Shown: piece by piece, positions 1 through 10,316 of the stretch
How positions within the stretch are numbered: position 1 is the first letter of the stretch
Layout: each line of letters starts with the position of its first letter
Assembly: GCA_914767885.1 (NCBI GenBank)
Contig: CAJZBQ010000010.1
Location: 372,001 to 436,000 of the forward strand
DNA length: 64,000 nucleotides
DNA from: Blepharisma stoltei
Taxonomy: Eukaryota; Ciliophora; Heterotrichea; Heterotrichida; Blepharismidae
Direction: 5' to 3'
Notes under the pieces: generated by a model
Database searches by the model: none
Told to the model about the DNA's origin: nothing
What the model saw: the letters and a program-made list of their open reading frames with translations, nothing else
Position numbers and translations under genes: made by a program

Positions 1-64
1 GTGGGTTTTAGGCAAAAAATAGGGATTTTTTTAATGGTTTTGTTCGCTCACGGAGGGGGAGTTA
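1..64 (+). mobile_element. Family A MITE (IES), right end only
   Basis: Right terminus of the abundant family A element, running in from outside the window. It carries the typical inner motif (GTGGGTTTT..GGCAAAAAATAGGGATTTTT) followed by TTTTGTTCGCTCACGGAG and G-run, ending GAGTTA. The TA at 63-64 is the inferred excision junction. It interrupts the C-terminal part of the Alba-like gene on the minus strand. Confidence 0.8.
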
Positions 65-380
65 GAAGTTGATCTTGCAGCTTTTGTCTTTTCAAATTCT
101 TGGTAAAGGGACTCAAAGTTTGAAGCACGAGAAAGCTTAATAACAACTTTATAAACTTTTTTTGATTTTCCTTCAAAATCTTTTTCATCAAGAGTCATCG
201 TTTCAAAGCGCTCCAAATTTGCATATCCTAAAGAAATTAATCTATCTGCAGCCCCAACAGCGTTACTTATTGATTCTCCTATAGCATGAAAAGCAATCTC
301 AGGTTTTTCCTTTAAAGCCTCTTTTCCCTCATAAATGTAGCGGGTTTGCTTTGGCCGAGAGCTGATTTTCAAAACTCCAT
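63..380 (-). CDS. Alba-domain nucleic-acid-binding protein (C-terminus outside window)
   Basis: The minus-strand reading frame encodes an Alba fold: a segment like HAIGESISNAVGAADRLIS (the conserved helix region), then ..YANLERFETMTLDE and a VYKVVIKLSRA strand. Alba proteins bind DNA or RNA and act in chromatin or translation control. The 3' end is cut by the family A IES at 1-64, so the rest lies upstream of the window; residues that look like SPSVSEQNH come from the MITE. The start is uncertain: the frame has no ATG. An ATG at 378-380 joins it only if a 14-nt GT..AG intron (362-375) is removed, one base shorter than the other introns here. Family call is by motif recognition. Confidence 0.7.
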
Positions 381-637
381 CCGATTCAATTTCTTTTGAT
401 ATTTATTAAAAGCTTCATACTCATTTAATTGAAATATCAAACTGACAATTCATCATGAAGAATATTTAACTATAAATTATTAAAATGAAATTACGTTTTA
501 TTTCTACTTGTCAACATATTTTGCAACGCTACCTACCATTTGTAACTATTTATTATTTACTCTTTAATTAATTCTTTTTCTCTCTTTATTTTTGTAATAA
601 ATTTTATACCTGAGTAAGTTAAAAGTTGAGTTTATAA

Positions 638-1471
638 ATGGAATCTTCATTAGAAGCATATCAGCCTCTTCCAGAAGATATAAAGAGAGGAACAATTAGG
701 AAAGTCTACTCATTTGTTCCATTAGACCCAGATGAAGAAGAAGCTCTTGCCAAGTTTCGCGCTTATGCTACTAAAAACGCAATTCAGATCCCTCCAGGGT
801 AATTTTTATTCAGTGTTGATGACCAGCATAGGATGGCTCTCAAATTTATGGATTCTTCAAAAAGAAAGCCAAAAAAAGCTATGAAAATCATGGACAAGTA
901 CCAAACTTGGCTTACAACAGAACTGCCTGTCCCTATAAATGAGGTCTCAACAATGCTTGTAAAATTTATATAGGATCAAGGATTTATGTACCTTCTCGGA
1001 AGAGACAAAAAGTTTCACCCTATCATGGTTATTAATGTGAGAAAAATGCTTAATTTCAATGTCGATTTAAACACTGCTTTGAGGTTGAATTACTTTTTAT
1101 TAACCTGGGCAATTGAGCATATGATGGTTCCAGGTAAGGTTGAGACCTGGGATATTATCATGGACTTGGCAGACGTAACAGCATCACAACTGCCAATTAA
1201 CTTGCTGAAAAATATGATGAGTAAACTATCCATAAACTTTATGTGCAGATTGGAAAAGTCATTTGTAATTAATCTTCCATCGACACTGAATGCGCTTTAT
1301 AAGCTTCTAAAGCCTTTCATTGACTCAGACACAAAAAAGAAAATTATTATCCAAAAAGACGGATGGGAGCCTTTGCTCAGAGGAGATATCAACGAAGATG
1401 TGCTAGAAGTGAAATACGGTGGGACAAGACCAAATATAGATTCTGGATACTTTCCTCCAGCATTTTACTAG
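638..1471 (+). CDS. CRAL-TRIO (Sec14-like) lipid-binding protein
   Basis: Three exons give a 267-residue protein. Introns are 799-813 and 959-973, both 15 nt, GTAA..CAG and GTAA..TAG; removing them keeps one frame to TAG. The C-terminal half has the Sec14/CRAL-TRIO pattern: a YLLGRDKKFHPIMVINVRK strand, ..TWAIEHMM.., then VETWDIIMDLADVTASQLP and the ..LSINFMCRLEKSFVINLP run that forms the lipid pocket floor. The family moves or presents phosphoinositides and other lipids at membranes. The ligand cannot be told from sequence. A basic stretch (KRKPKKAMK) precedes the domain. Confidence 0.82.
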
Positions 1472-1699
1472 AAGTAATAAATATTATCCAGTTAATACAC
1501 CGAATAATGTATTTCTAATAAGTATTACAGAAGATATTTTATTGAGTTCTACTAAATATAAAATGTTTCACACGAACTGATAGTTAAACCTTCTGTTTAA
1601 GTTAGTTTTGCATAGAGAAAATTAATAATAAAGCATTAAATTATAATAACTCTTTTAAATCCTCAATATATACTCCTTTTATTTATCAGGGTGACAATT

Positions 1700-2224
1700 A
1701 TGGAACGAAAGACTTCACCAACTTCCAAGACTTTAACTCTTTACGTCATATTTAACGCTCTCTTGCTTATTACAGGTCTCTGCACAATGGCTACAGGAAT
1801 CTATTTGTGTGTAATAGCATCAGAATATTCATGATATGATACAAGCTTTTCAGGTCTTGGGTTAGTTATGGCAATTACCTCTATTATCGGCTATCGAGCT
1901 CGATTTCTTTCTGAAGCAATAAGTTGCTATTTATCTGCAATCTTGGTTTTACTAGTAATTCAATCTTCGTTTACCTTGGGCATTTTACTCTACTCAGGAT
2001 TTGCTGGAGAAATTGGAAAGCAAAACTCAATGATTTTAGCTTATGCACTTATATGCTCTTGTCTAGTCATTATTGGATGTCTTACCATTGGGCTTATTTA
2101 CAGGAAAAATCTCTTGAAAACAGAGCCAATCGTCCACACGATTTCTTTGCACAGTCCTATATTGACAGCAAATAAAAATGATATAAAAGGGTATCAAACA
2201 TATGGTGGAACGAAATATTTTTAA
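1700..2224 (+). CDS. Four-TM membrane protein, tetraspan-like
   Basis: 174 residues if the in-frame TGA at about codon 45 is read as Trp (..SEYSWYDTSF..); with a standard code the gene would be split. Four hydrophobic segments are visible at roughly residues 14-36, 53-68, 73-97 and 108-132, with short loops and a polar C-tail ending YGGTKYF. The large CCG loop of true tetraspanins is absent, so the function is unknown. Confidence 0.65.
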
Positions 2225-2319
2225 AATTATGTAGTAAATTTATAGATTTTATTTAAATTATAGGAGATAGCCTGACGCTGTATGATTTATTAAGGCAATT
2301 AAGTTTAAAGTTTATAAAT

Positions 2320-3465
2320 ATGAACTCTGATGTATTTATATGAATATCCTGGCCTGTTGTGATGCTCTTACTAAGCTTAGCTTATTATAAGTACATTAAA
2401 TTTTTGAAATCGATCAACGATTACAGTTTACATTCAAGATGTCGTCAGATCGTATTTTCTGCAACAATATCTAACTGCATAGAAGCAAATTCGCTATTGT
2501 CTTTGGGATTTCTCACTATCTTACGGCTTGAAGAAACTTATCGTTATGCTTTATTTTTCTATGTCGTTTCGATTTACTCTCACCACTGGCATTTTTGCTC
2601 AAATATCCTGAAAATTTACAGACTTAATTTATTGACTAAATTAAAACTAGGTCAGTATTCTTCTCTTGAAAAATTTCAAAGACGGGAAAAAAGAGTTGAA
2701 TGATCATGAAACATTAGAGTTATTGTTATCTATACAATGGCTTCAGCTCTCCCTTCACTTTATTTTCTAATTGATGCAGTGCTAGAAAAGACTCCAGAAA
2801 GAGTTTATGGACTGACGAATGATATGTATATTTTTGTGTGGACTTTATGAGACATTTTTGAGCTGGTTCTCATATGTATATTTTTGATAAAATTATACAA
2901 AAACCAAGTAAATAACAAACTCAAGCTTGAGCTTTGCTTAATGGGAATTATATGGTCAATGTCCTTAACTTCTGCATGCTTCACCGCAGATAACGTTTAT
3001 TATTATTTGCTCATAGTCTTGCCTCTTCGAAATATACTCATCATAATATCCGCATTCATAATATCTTGAAGAGACTTAAATGAAATAGAAGCACCGCTTC
3101 CTATAGATATAGACTCAAAAATGATATTTGAGCATAGAAGGATTTATGAACAGTTTATGAAGTTCAATAAAAAAAATAACGCTATTCACGAAAATTATAT
3201 AAATTTAATTGTAAAAATTGAAAAGTTTGAAATCGATCCAACAATTAAGAATGCTGATGAAATTATGGATGGATTTTTGAAGGAAAAGAGAATTAGCATT
3301 CCTGATAGCATGTGTAGTAAGCTTAGTTCTGATCTAAGATACTATATGAAACATGGAGATTTGGAGAGATATTTTTTTACAGAGTTGAAAAAATACATTT
3401 ATTTTTATTATATTGATCCCGCATTTGAAAAGTTTAAGGAGTCTAAATACTTTGTCAGAATTTAG
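2320..3465 (+). CDS. 7TM protein with C-terminal RGS domain
   Basis: 381 residues reading six TGA codons as Trp. The N-terminal two thirds is a set of hydrophobic helices resembling a 7TM receptor. The last ~125 residues look like an RGS domain: MIFEHRRIYEQFMKF at the start, a HENYINLIVKIEKFE helix, ..DEIMDGFLKEKRISIPDSMCSKL, and ..LERYFFTELKKYIYFYYIDPAFEKFKESKYF. RGS domains accelerate GTP hydrolysis by G-alpha. Receptor-RGS fusions are known in protists and plants (AtRGS1 architecture). The 95-bp gap from the preceding membrane protein holds no gene. Confidence 0.75.
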
Positions 3466-3752
3466 ATATAAATAAAATAACACATAAGGTTTTATGATAT
3501 TTTTTCATTTTCGCTAGTGCTATTAGATTCCAAAAAATGGTGCTCAATTAAATAACTATTCACACAGTTTATAAGCATTTTCGTTTCCTGCATCTCTTTT
3601 TGTCTAAATATCTTTTCATTATATTTTCATTACAAAAATTTGAAAAAATAAATTGAGACTATTCAATGATTTTAGCATTACTGCATACTCAAAATCCCTT
3701 ATATCCTATTTAAAAAATCGATGATCCTAATTAATTTATCTTAATTTCAACA

Positions 3753-4772
3753 TTAAAACCCAACAAAAGGATCTCTTTCTCGAGTGAATTTCGGCGCATG
3801 AGGCTGCTCTAATGAATCTGGGTAAGTGTTGAAGTTCGAAGTGTCTTCTTCAGTCATCAATTCTGGTATCCATGGTGATGGGCATTCTTTTATCAATAAT
3901 AAATTAAAATCAACATTACTAAACCACAAATGGTTTTTTAAATCGCTTGCAGCATTATTCTTATAGCCAATTCTTTTCTGTACGTTGGGCTCTAAAAGTG
4001 CAGAGAGTAATGAACAAAGAATGTCGTCAAAATAAGAAGGAAACACAAGCCTTCCTAACAAAATTTTTTGGTAGATATTAAATGGGCTATCATCACAATA
4101 TGGTGGATATCCAGCAATCATTTCATATAGCAAAATGCCTAAAGCCCACCAGTCTACTTCACGTCCATAGCCTTTCCCCAGAATAATTTCTGGAGCTAGA
4201 TATTCAGGTGTCCCACACATCGTATAAGTTTTGCTATCTGATATTGCTTTGGCGAAGCCAAAATCGGATAATTTTACATGGCCACTTCGATCGATTAAAA
4301 TATTCTCCGGCTTAAGATCTCGAAAAACAATTCCTTTATCATGCAAATATTCAAGTGCAAGGACAAGCTCAGAGATATAAAATCGAGCGTCTTGTGATGG
4401 AAGGGTTCCTAATTTTTTGAGTCTTGTAAACAACTCCCCTCCACAAGCATATTCGAGAACGAAAAATACATAATAGTCATCTTGGAAAGTTCCTAAGATT
4501 TTTGTTATAAAAGCGTGATCCAGTTGCTCCATTAGTTCTTTTTCATTCCTAAGATGACTGAGCTGCCTCATTTTCAAAATTGATGTCTTCTTTAGGATTT
4601 TAAGTGCTAAAGGTTTCATATAAGGTTGGTCCTTGCTTCTAACAAGCCTCACTCTACTAAAAGTGCCTACACCGAGAGTTCCTAAAACATCAAAAGAATC
4701 CATAGAGTACTTTTCTGATATAAAATATTCTGATTCTTGTTTCTCTGAAGCTTCTATTTTCTCCTGCTCCAT
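3753..4772 (-). CDS. AGC-family Ser/Thr kinase, PKA/PKG catalytic type
   Basis: A 339-residue single-exon kinase with every catalytic landmark: Gly loop LGTLGVGTFSRV (about residue 30), ALKILKK lysine, VFRDLKPEN catalytic loop (HRD replaced by FRD, as common in PKA/PKG where it is YRD), DFGFAK, activation loop TYTMCGTPEYLAPE, DWWALGILLYEM and the AGC C-tail ending DPFVGF (hydrophobic FxxF motif). The length matches a free PKA catalytic subunit, with no cyclic-nucleotide domain attached. It is probably a cyclic-nucleotide-responsive kinase; PKA versus PKG cannot be settled. No introns or IESs. Confidence 0.9.
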   Translation of the reverse strand: MEQEKIEASEKQESEYFISEKYSMDSFDVLGTLGVGTFSRVRLVRSKDQPYMKPLALKILKKTSILKMRQLSHLRNEKELMEQLDHAFITKILGTFQDDYYVFFVLEYACGGELFTRLKKLGTLPSQDARFYISELVLALEYLHDKGIVFRDLKPENILIDRSGHVKLSDFGFAKAISDSKTYTMCGTPEYLAPEIILGKGYGREVDWWALGILLYEMIAGYPPYCDDSPFNIYQKILLGRLVFPSYFDDILCSLLSALLEPNVQKRIGYKNNAASDLKNHLWFSNVDFNLLLIKECPSPWIPELMTEEDTSNFNTYPDSLEQPHAPKFTRERDPFVGF

Positions 4773-5197
4773 AATGATTGTAAGCTATATATGCAAAGAA
4801 ATTATTATTAACTTTAACAGATCAAGAATTCAATCAAAAAAATTTTTATTGCCAGTTATCGGTTATTGATTCATTTTTTGACTCAGTAATTTCGATGTGG
4901 ATATATACAGGATACATAAGATGTTAATTTTATCATTGTTATTTTATATGCAGATTATATAAAATTAAATATTGAAAACGCTAATAAAAATTTGCATGGA
5001 AATAAAAAGTTAAGACAATTGCGTTTTATAATTCTAAATAATAAAAAATTGAGGTCTTAAATATCTAGATTTTTCTATTTTCCCTATTATTGGTTTTTAT
5101 ATAAGGGACTAAAGACTTATTGGCTACTAAAATCTTTTTGCTATAAAATAATCTTTATCTCAAAAATAAGCAATTAGAATTGTAAAAATAATTAGAA
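4773..5197. other. Intergenic, no gene seen
   Basis: AT-rich spacer between the divergently placed AGC kinase and the UBL5 gene. It is the shared 5' region of both. No ORF, repeat terminus or RNA gene was recognised. Confidence 0.5.
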
Positions 5198-5212
5198 ATG
5201 GAAGGAGTTCCT

Positions 5213-5434
5213 ATGATAGAAATAATATGCAATGATAGGCTTGGCCACAGAGTTCGAGTAAAGTGCAGCCCAGAAGACACAATTGCAGACTTAAAACTTC
5301 TTATTTCTGCACACACTGGAAATCGAGCTGAAAAGATCAGGCTTCAGAGAGCAAACATTGTTCTTAAAGACCAAATTACTCTTGCAGATTATGAAATTCA
5401 TGATGGGATGGGCTTAGAGATGTATTACAATTAG
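5213..5434 (+). CDS. UBL5: UBL5/Hub1 ubiquitin-like protein
   Basis: 73 residues from the second ATG, which matches the family start MIE(V/I)xCNDRLG. Hallmarks are [45 protein letters not shown] and a Tyr-Tyr end followed by one Asn, with no Gly-Gly tail. UBL5/Hub1 binds spliceosomal proteins such as Snu66 non-covalently and affects splice-site use. An upstream in-frame ATG at 5198 would add MEGVP. Presence of Hub1 is of interest in a genome whose introns are all 15 nt. Confidence 0.93.
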   Translation: MIEIICNDRLGHRVRVKCSPEDTIADLKLLISAHTGNRAEKIRLQRANIVLKDQITLADYEIHDGMGLEMYYN

Positions 5435-5446
5435 CAATTTATTAAT

Positions 5447-8400
5447 CTAACGAACTATCTTCCTCGCAGCCTTTATTGAGTCAAAATAATTTTTTGCATT
5501 TTCAGGCAACTCTTCAAGCTTCATCAACTTCGGGATCGGCGTCTTTTCTTCATTTTGTGATTTTTTTGGAGTTCCAGTTAACTTTCTCTTAGAAACCCTT
5601 TGAGATGCTTCACTTGCTTTCTCTGAAAAAGTGAAAAATCCTTCACTCTTTAAAAAAGGAGTGAATCCAAAAGAAGATCTGCTTGTTTTTGGAGCAAAGC
5701 TGGATTGATGAGATGAAGATTTATTTTCTTCGGACTTCGCTCTTTCTTGCTTCCTTTTGATAAGCATTCTCTGTATATATTTTGATGCAACAATGTCTTT
5801 TAAGATTTTTTTATAAATAATTGTATCTTTATATTTCACAAGAAGAGATCCAAGCTGTAAATTTCCTGTAGCTATTTGCTCTACAAATAAAGCCGTAAGC
5901 ACAAACTTTTTGGTTCGATATCATTTGTAAGCTTTTTGGATTTTTATTGCAGCTTTTCGCCACATCGTAACTTTCTGTCTCACAAGATACCCTTTTATGT
6001 GAGCTTGAAGCTTGACTAAAGGTGGGGTTTCCATTGTTTTAGCACCTGCTTGAGGAGATTTTTTAAAATTTCATAATGAAAGCTGGCTGATGCTTTCTTT
6101 AGGGATCTGACGTCGAAGGCTTTTAACTACACTTGGGTCAAAATCCTTTATTGGATGAGGCTGAGGACTATAATTTTCAGGAAGAAATCCAAGTTTAATC
6201 ATATAAGTCTTAAATCTTGGTGATCCTAGGGGGTGAACTGTAGTTTCTAAAATTTTTCTTTGGCCAAACTTCATATCTCTCCCAAACATTTCTCTGCAGA
6301 TTTTCCTTGAAATTGTGACATCCCTTTGGAAGCTTTCCTGCCTTTTTCTTAATTCCTTTCGCTTTTCTTCTGCTTCTAAAAGGTATTTATCATCTAGCTC
6401 AGAATGAGCCCTTTGGTGTGCAACTTTAGCAGAAAGATAAGAGTATCTCGATTTATTTAACTGTTTTACATCAATTTGAGAGTTTCCAATGATATGATCT
6501 GCAAACTTCACCTTTGCAGATTCATAATCTGATTTATTCTTTTTTCATTTCTGAATCATCTTTAGCCCTCCTATGGCATGCTCGAATTCCTGAACTTTAT
6601 TCAAATAATCAGCTTGATTTTGCAAAGTGAGAAGATTTGAGCTCGTCATCCCAGTCCTTTCTTGCAGCATATTAAGCTTGATCATTTCTTCTTCTGATGA
6701 GTCCAGCTCTTCTCTGTCTTTGACTATTTTTTTAAGATTAGAAATGGAAGATCTTGCTTTCTTTTTTTTATCTTCAGTTTGAAAATTAGTGCCATTATTA
6801 TAGTCTAGGTCATTAGCTCATGGAGAATGCTTGTCGTATTTTCATTCAATGTCTTCTCTTGTTTGAGTAGGCCTCAGATCCCTTTCCATTTCTTTAAAAA
6901 GTCTTGTTTTAGCTATTGAGTTAAAGCTATGAGACTTTCGAAGCATTGACTTAAACAGTTTTTCTTGCTCTTCTGTCCACTCGATTCCTTGAAAATTGCT
7001 TCTTGTTGTAAGGAAATCCCTGGAATAACCAGAAATATTCAAAATCTTATAAAGCTCTGAAGGGTTTTCTTTTATCATATTAGCTATTCTTTCATTGAGA
7101 GCTTTGTGCTGAGAAGAGTCTTTTGGACTTATGTTTTCTGAAATTAGTGACTTAGTATCGAACATCAATTGCATTAACTCACCTAAAGAATTGCTATTCT
7201 CAGAATTTTTTTGATAAGAACTTCTTGCTGAGTTCAATGTTGTTAGTGCTGTTTTTTGATTTTCTTGATTTTGGGAAGATCTTACTTTGGGTTTGAATGA
7301 TTTTTCTAATTTTAAATCGCATAAACTATCTGAATTTGTCTTTCTCAATTTTTTTCTTTGCTTTTTTGAGTTTGCATGCTTAATGGTTGATGAACCAGAA
7401 AATAGAAATCCTTCTGATGGGTTTGTGCTTCTTTCAGAGCTAAGAGGAATGTGAGAATTTGCCTTACTCCCCCCCCCTCCGTGAGTAAGCAAAAAAAATT
7501 TTGTTCACTCACGGAGGGGGTTCATTTTTTTTTAAACTTATATAAATTTTTTAGAAAAAATTGTTTTTTGAAATTTTAAAAAAATCTAATTTGCAAAAAT
7601 CACAAAGCAAATGTTAGTTTAATTTATAAAATTTATGCTTTAAAACACAATTTGTTTTTAAAATTAAACAGATTTAGCTCGAGATTTCATTATACTAATT
7701 ATCACTTATATATCAATTTTTTTCATAAAAAAATATTTCTATTAAAAACATTTTTGTTCACACTCCGAGGGGGGTTTTTGAGCAAAAAATAAGGATTTTT
7801 CCAATGATTTTGTTCACTCTCAGAGGGGGAGGGAGTTAGTTAAGTATTTTTTCAATATTTTTTTGCTTGGCCTCTTTGAGGAAAGAGCTTTCGAATGAAC
7901 TTTAGGCGATTTTTCAAGGTCAGAGTCCGATTCGATCTGCTTAAAAACTTCTTTCAAGTTTATAAACCTCCATTCATCTTTTATGCCCATTGTCAGAATC
8001 TTCTTTTGCTTTAATTCTCCATTTTCTTGCAGTGTTTTATCTTCGGTATGACTTAGAATTTTTTCAGTTTTTGTTTTCTTACTAGAAATTTCTGATTTAG
8101 TTTTCTTTTTCGAGTAATGCAGAGGAGAAGTCGGCATTGAATTAAATTTAAAATTGATTAGCTTGCTTGCAGATGCTGAACATTTATGCTTTGATGTTTT
8201 TTTTTTAAGTCTTTCCATTACGATGCCTTGATGTTCTTTATTTAAAAATTTGTGATCTGAAATACGTATTGGACTGATTTTAGGGTTTGGTCCTGGCATA
8301 AGAGAGAGATCAAGGCTATCAAGGATTTTTAAATAATGCTTTTGAGACTCTTGACTAACTCCCCCCTCCGTGAGTGAACAAAATAATTTTGTTCGCTCAC

Positions 8401-8732
8401 GGTTAATTTTTTTTTTTTAAAAAAAAATATATATATATTTTATAGAATTTTTTCTTTTCAAAAACACAATTTGTTTTAACAGAATTAGGCAAAAAATAGG
8501 GATTTTTCTAATGGTTTTGTTCACTCTCGGAGGGTGGAGTAAGCATCTTTTCAGCAGCGTCATTTGTAGCTATTTCATTTTCAATTTTATAGAGATCATT
8601 GTTTTTTATGAGAGGAAGCTTCGCAAGTTTTTTCTCTTTATCATCATTTTGGCTTTGCATGAATTTTTCATACTCTTCTTCAGTAAGAATCAAAATTTCT
8701 GCATCCATTAAAACATAATTTCGATTTTGCAT
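5447..8732 (-). CDS. Large basic IQ-motif protein, unknown function, split by two IESs
   Basis: Continuous over 909 residues once UGA is read as Trp and two family A IESs (7465-7836 and 8356-8539) are removed. At the first junction the frame joins ..KKYLT to KANSHIPLS; at the second ..AEKML joins SQESQKHY. Total coding length is a multiple of three. An IQ-like helix (WRKAAIKIQKAYKWYRTKK) lies near the C-terminus, suggesting calmodulin or centrin binding. The rest is Lys/Ser-rich and partly coiled. ATG at 8730-8732 is the only good start. No family recognised. Confidence 0.75.
7465..7838 (+). mobile_element. Family A MITE, full length, in coding sequence (IES)
   Basis: 372 bp between TA dinucleotides at 7465 and 7837. 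The left end is a palindrome of the TIR motif (CCTCCGTGAGTAAGCAAAA then TTTTGTTCACTCACGGAGG). The interior is AT-rich and shares TTATACTAATTATCACTTATATATC with other copies. The right end has two tandem TIR-like blocks. Removing it restores the IQ-protein frame exactly. Confidence 0.9.
8356..8541 (+). mobile_element. Family A MITE, internally deleted (IES)
   Basis: 184-bp copy bounded by TA at 8356 and 8540. It keeps both termini but lacks most of the interior. Removal joins ..DAAEKML to SQESQKHY in the minus-strand IQ-protein gene with no frame change. Confidence 0.88.
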
Positions 8733-8999
8733 TACAGCGGAGACATAATAAATATGAAGAATTAATGATTGAAGACTTTTTAATTTAAATCATTGAAGAT
8801 TATAAATTCATATGCCGGAAATGGTGCAAATAATCAATTCATTTACTTAAATAAAATTTGAAAACAAAACTTAAGCAATTTAAGTTATAAGAAGAATAAT
8901 TTGGATTAGTGGAAAACTCTGGCATTGCCTTAGTTAATTTATATTTACCAGAAAATCAATCACATCATTGTAAGAAGATATAAAATCATTTGAGGATTA

Positions 9000-9420
9000 A
9001 TGGCCAAGGATCAAAGTTTAAAAGATAATGAGTATCTCTGATTTAACTCCAGGATCAATTTCAAGCAATTTCTTATTAATGGGACTAATAATTGAAGACA
9101 TAGTGAAAATTTAAAAATGGGGCAAAGAGCAAATAAATGAGACTGAAAGCACTGGTGACCTTATTTATAAGGAGATACCGTTGTACTTCCATGTGGCATC
9201 ATATTGGACTATGAAGAGTATAATTCTTTCACTGTGCGAGATATTTTAAAATTTAAAGATTCTGGAGCTGTCACGGGATGGTGAAAGAGGGAGGATCTTC
9301 AAATGATGAGCAATCGCAAAGTGTTTGCTTTAAATAACTATTTATTGAATCAAATCTGAATTTGCTTTTGACTTCATTTTTTAATTTTAGAGACTATCTG
9401 ATTGATATAAACAGAATATA
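9000..9420 (+). pseudogene. Possible gene fragment, Trp-rich, frame not resolved
   Basis: An ATG at 9000 opens a frame rich in conserved-looking residues when UGA is Trp (..FNSRINFKQFLINGTNNWRH.., ..SENLKMGQRANKW..), but TAA is reached near 9170. The same frame then reads on as GDTVVLPCGIILDYEEYNS.. and ..GAVTGWWKREDLQMMSNRK. No 15-nt intron or TA pair removes the stop; the only GT..AG pair is 17 nt and breaks the frame. It could be a decayed gene, a gene with an unrecognised IES, or a sequence error. A family D repeat follows directly. Confidence 0.35.
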
Positions 9421-9438
9421 AAAATTATCTTAAGTTCG

Positions 9439-10006
9439 ATACATAAAATGACGATAACGTCCAGCCCGTCCTCTTTTATGACAGTTACCCAAGAGTTGGG
9501 CCAGCAACATCTGATGACTTAAAGTGAGGGCCTTAAGTATAGAATCGCGTTTTGTGCCTGATCCAATGGGCAGTTACTCGTAGTTGTTACCCAAAATGGA
9601 GCAGGGTGAATACTCGCTCAAGGCTGATATTGTAGTTTGACCTATATAGAGGAAGCAATTGATTATTTTTCCAAGATAAACTGAAAAAAGGGGAAGCAAA
9701 TCAGGCAACTATAAGGAGGTCTCTCCATCAAGAGGTCCCTTAGATTGGGCGATCCTGACAGAAGTATGAGGCATGAGTTATTGCAATTAGGGCTAAGGGA
9801 CTGAGTTGAAAGCGTTGGTGCTTAGCTATGGTTTGCAGAACAATAGGGAAATCACTACTGAGAAACAAGGGGCTTAAGTCTTGGCTCAGATGCACCTAAT
9901 AATGAAATCCACCCAATTTGCTAGGGTACCAAAACATCTAACGAAGCTGTGCATAATGCCAATCATGGAAGTGGGGACATTAAATATGCAGCATTAATGT
10001 AATGCA
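9439..10006 (-). mobile_element. SINE-like family D element, reverse orientation
   Basis: 568-bp block of markedly higher GC than its surroundings. Its left edge is the reverse complement of the family 3' end (ATACATAAAATGACG..). It is flanked by a 12-bp duplication, ATCTTAAGTTCG at 9427 and ATCTTAAGTCCG at 10007 (one mismatch). No protein-coding capacity was seen. Confidence 0.7.
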
Positions 10007-10117
10007 ATCTTAAGTCCGAATAAGCCCAGGAAAAGATAATTCAAAATAGTAATTTTTGGAGAAGTATATTGCTTAATTAAATCTAGGGTTTAATATACAA
10101 ATGGTAATATATGATTT

Positions 10118-10315
10118 GGCTCCATATCAAATGGCCGTGGATTTTTGACAGTGTACATTTTATCGAAATGCATTTGGTCGAAAATTTTTGATAGTGCGAG
10201 ATTTGGCCTAAAAAATAACAGTTTTTTTCGGTCAAATATCTCACTTTCAAAAATTTTCGATCAATTTCGGTGAAATGGCACTATCAAAAAGGCAAATTCA
10301 TTTGACCTGCACCCG
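10118..10315 (+). mobile_element. Family F hAT-like MITE at the VPS50 start codon
   Basis: 198-bp element beginning GGCTCCATATCAAATGGCC and ending ..CATTTGACCTGCACCCG, with an imperfect palindromic interior. It is flanked by the exact 8-bp duplication TATGATTT (10110-10117 and 10316-10323). The second copy supplies the VPS50 ATG. A sister copy lies at 29974-30162. An 8-bp duplication and short imperfect TIRs suggest a hAT-type origin. Confidence 0.72.
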
Positions 10316-10316
10316 T

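Noticed and set aside
9439-10006. GC-rich block considered as an rRNA or tRNA cluster
   Set aside because: No rRNA core motif or tRNA fold was recognised, it has a 12-bp TSD and shares its end with other repeats.
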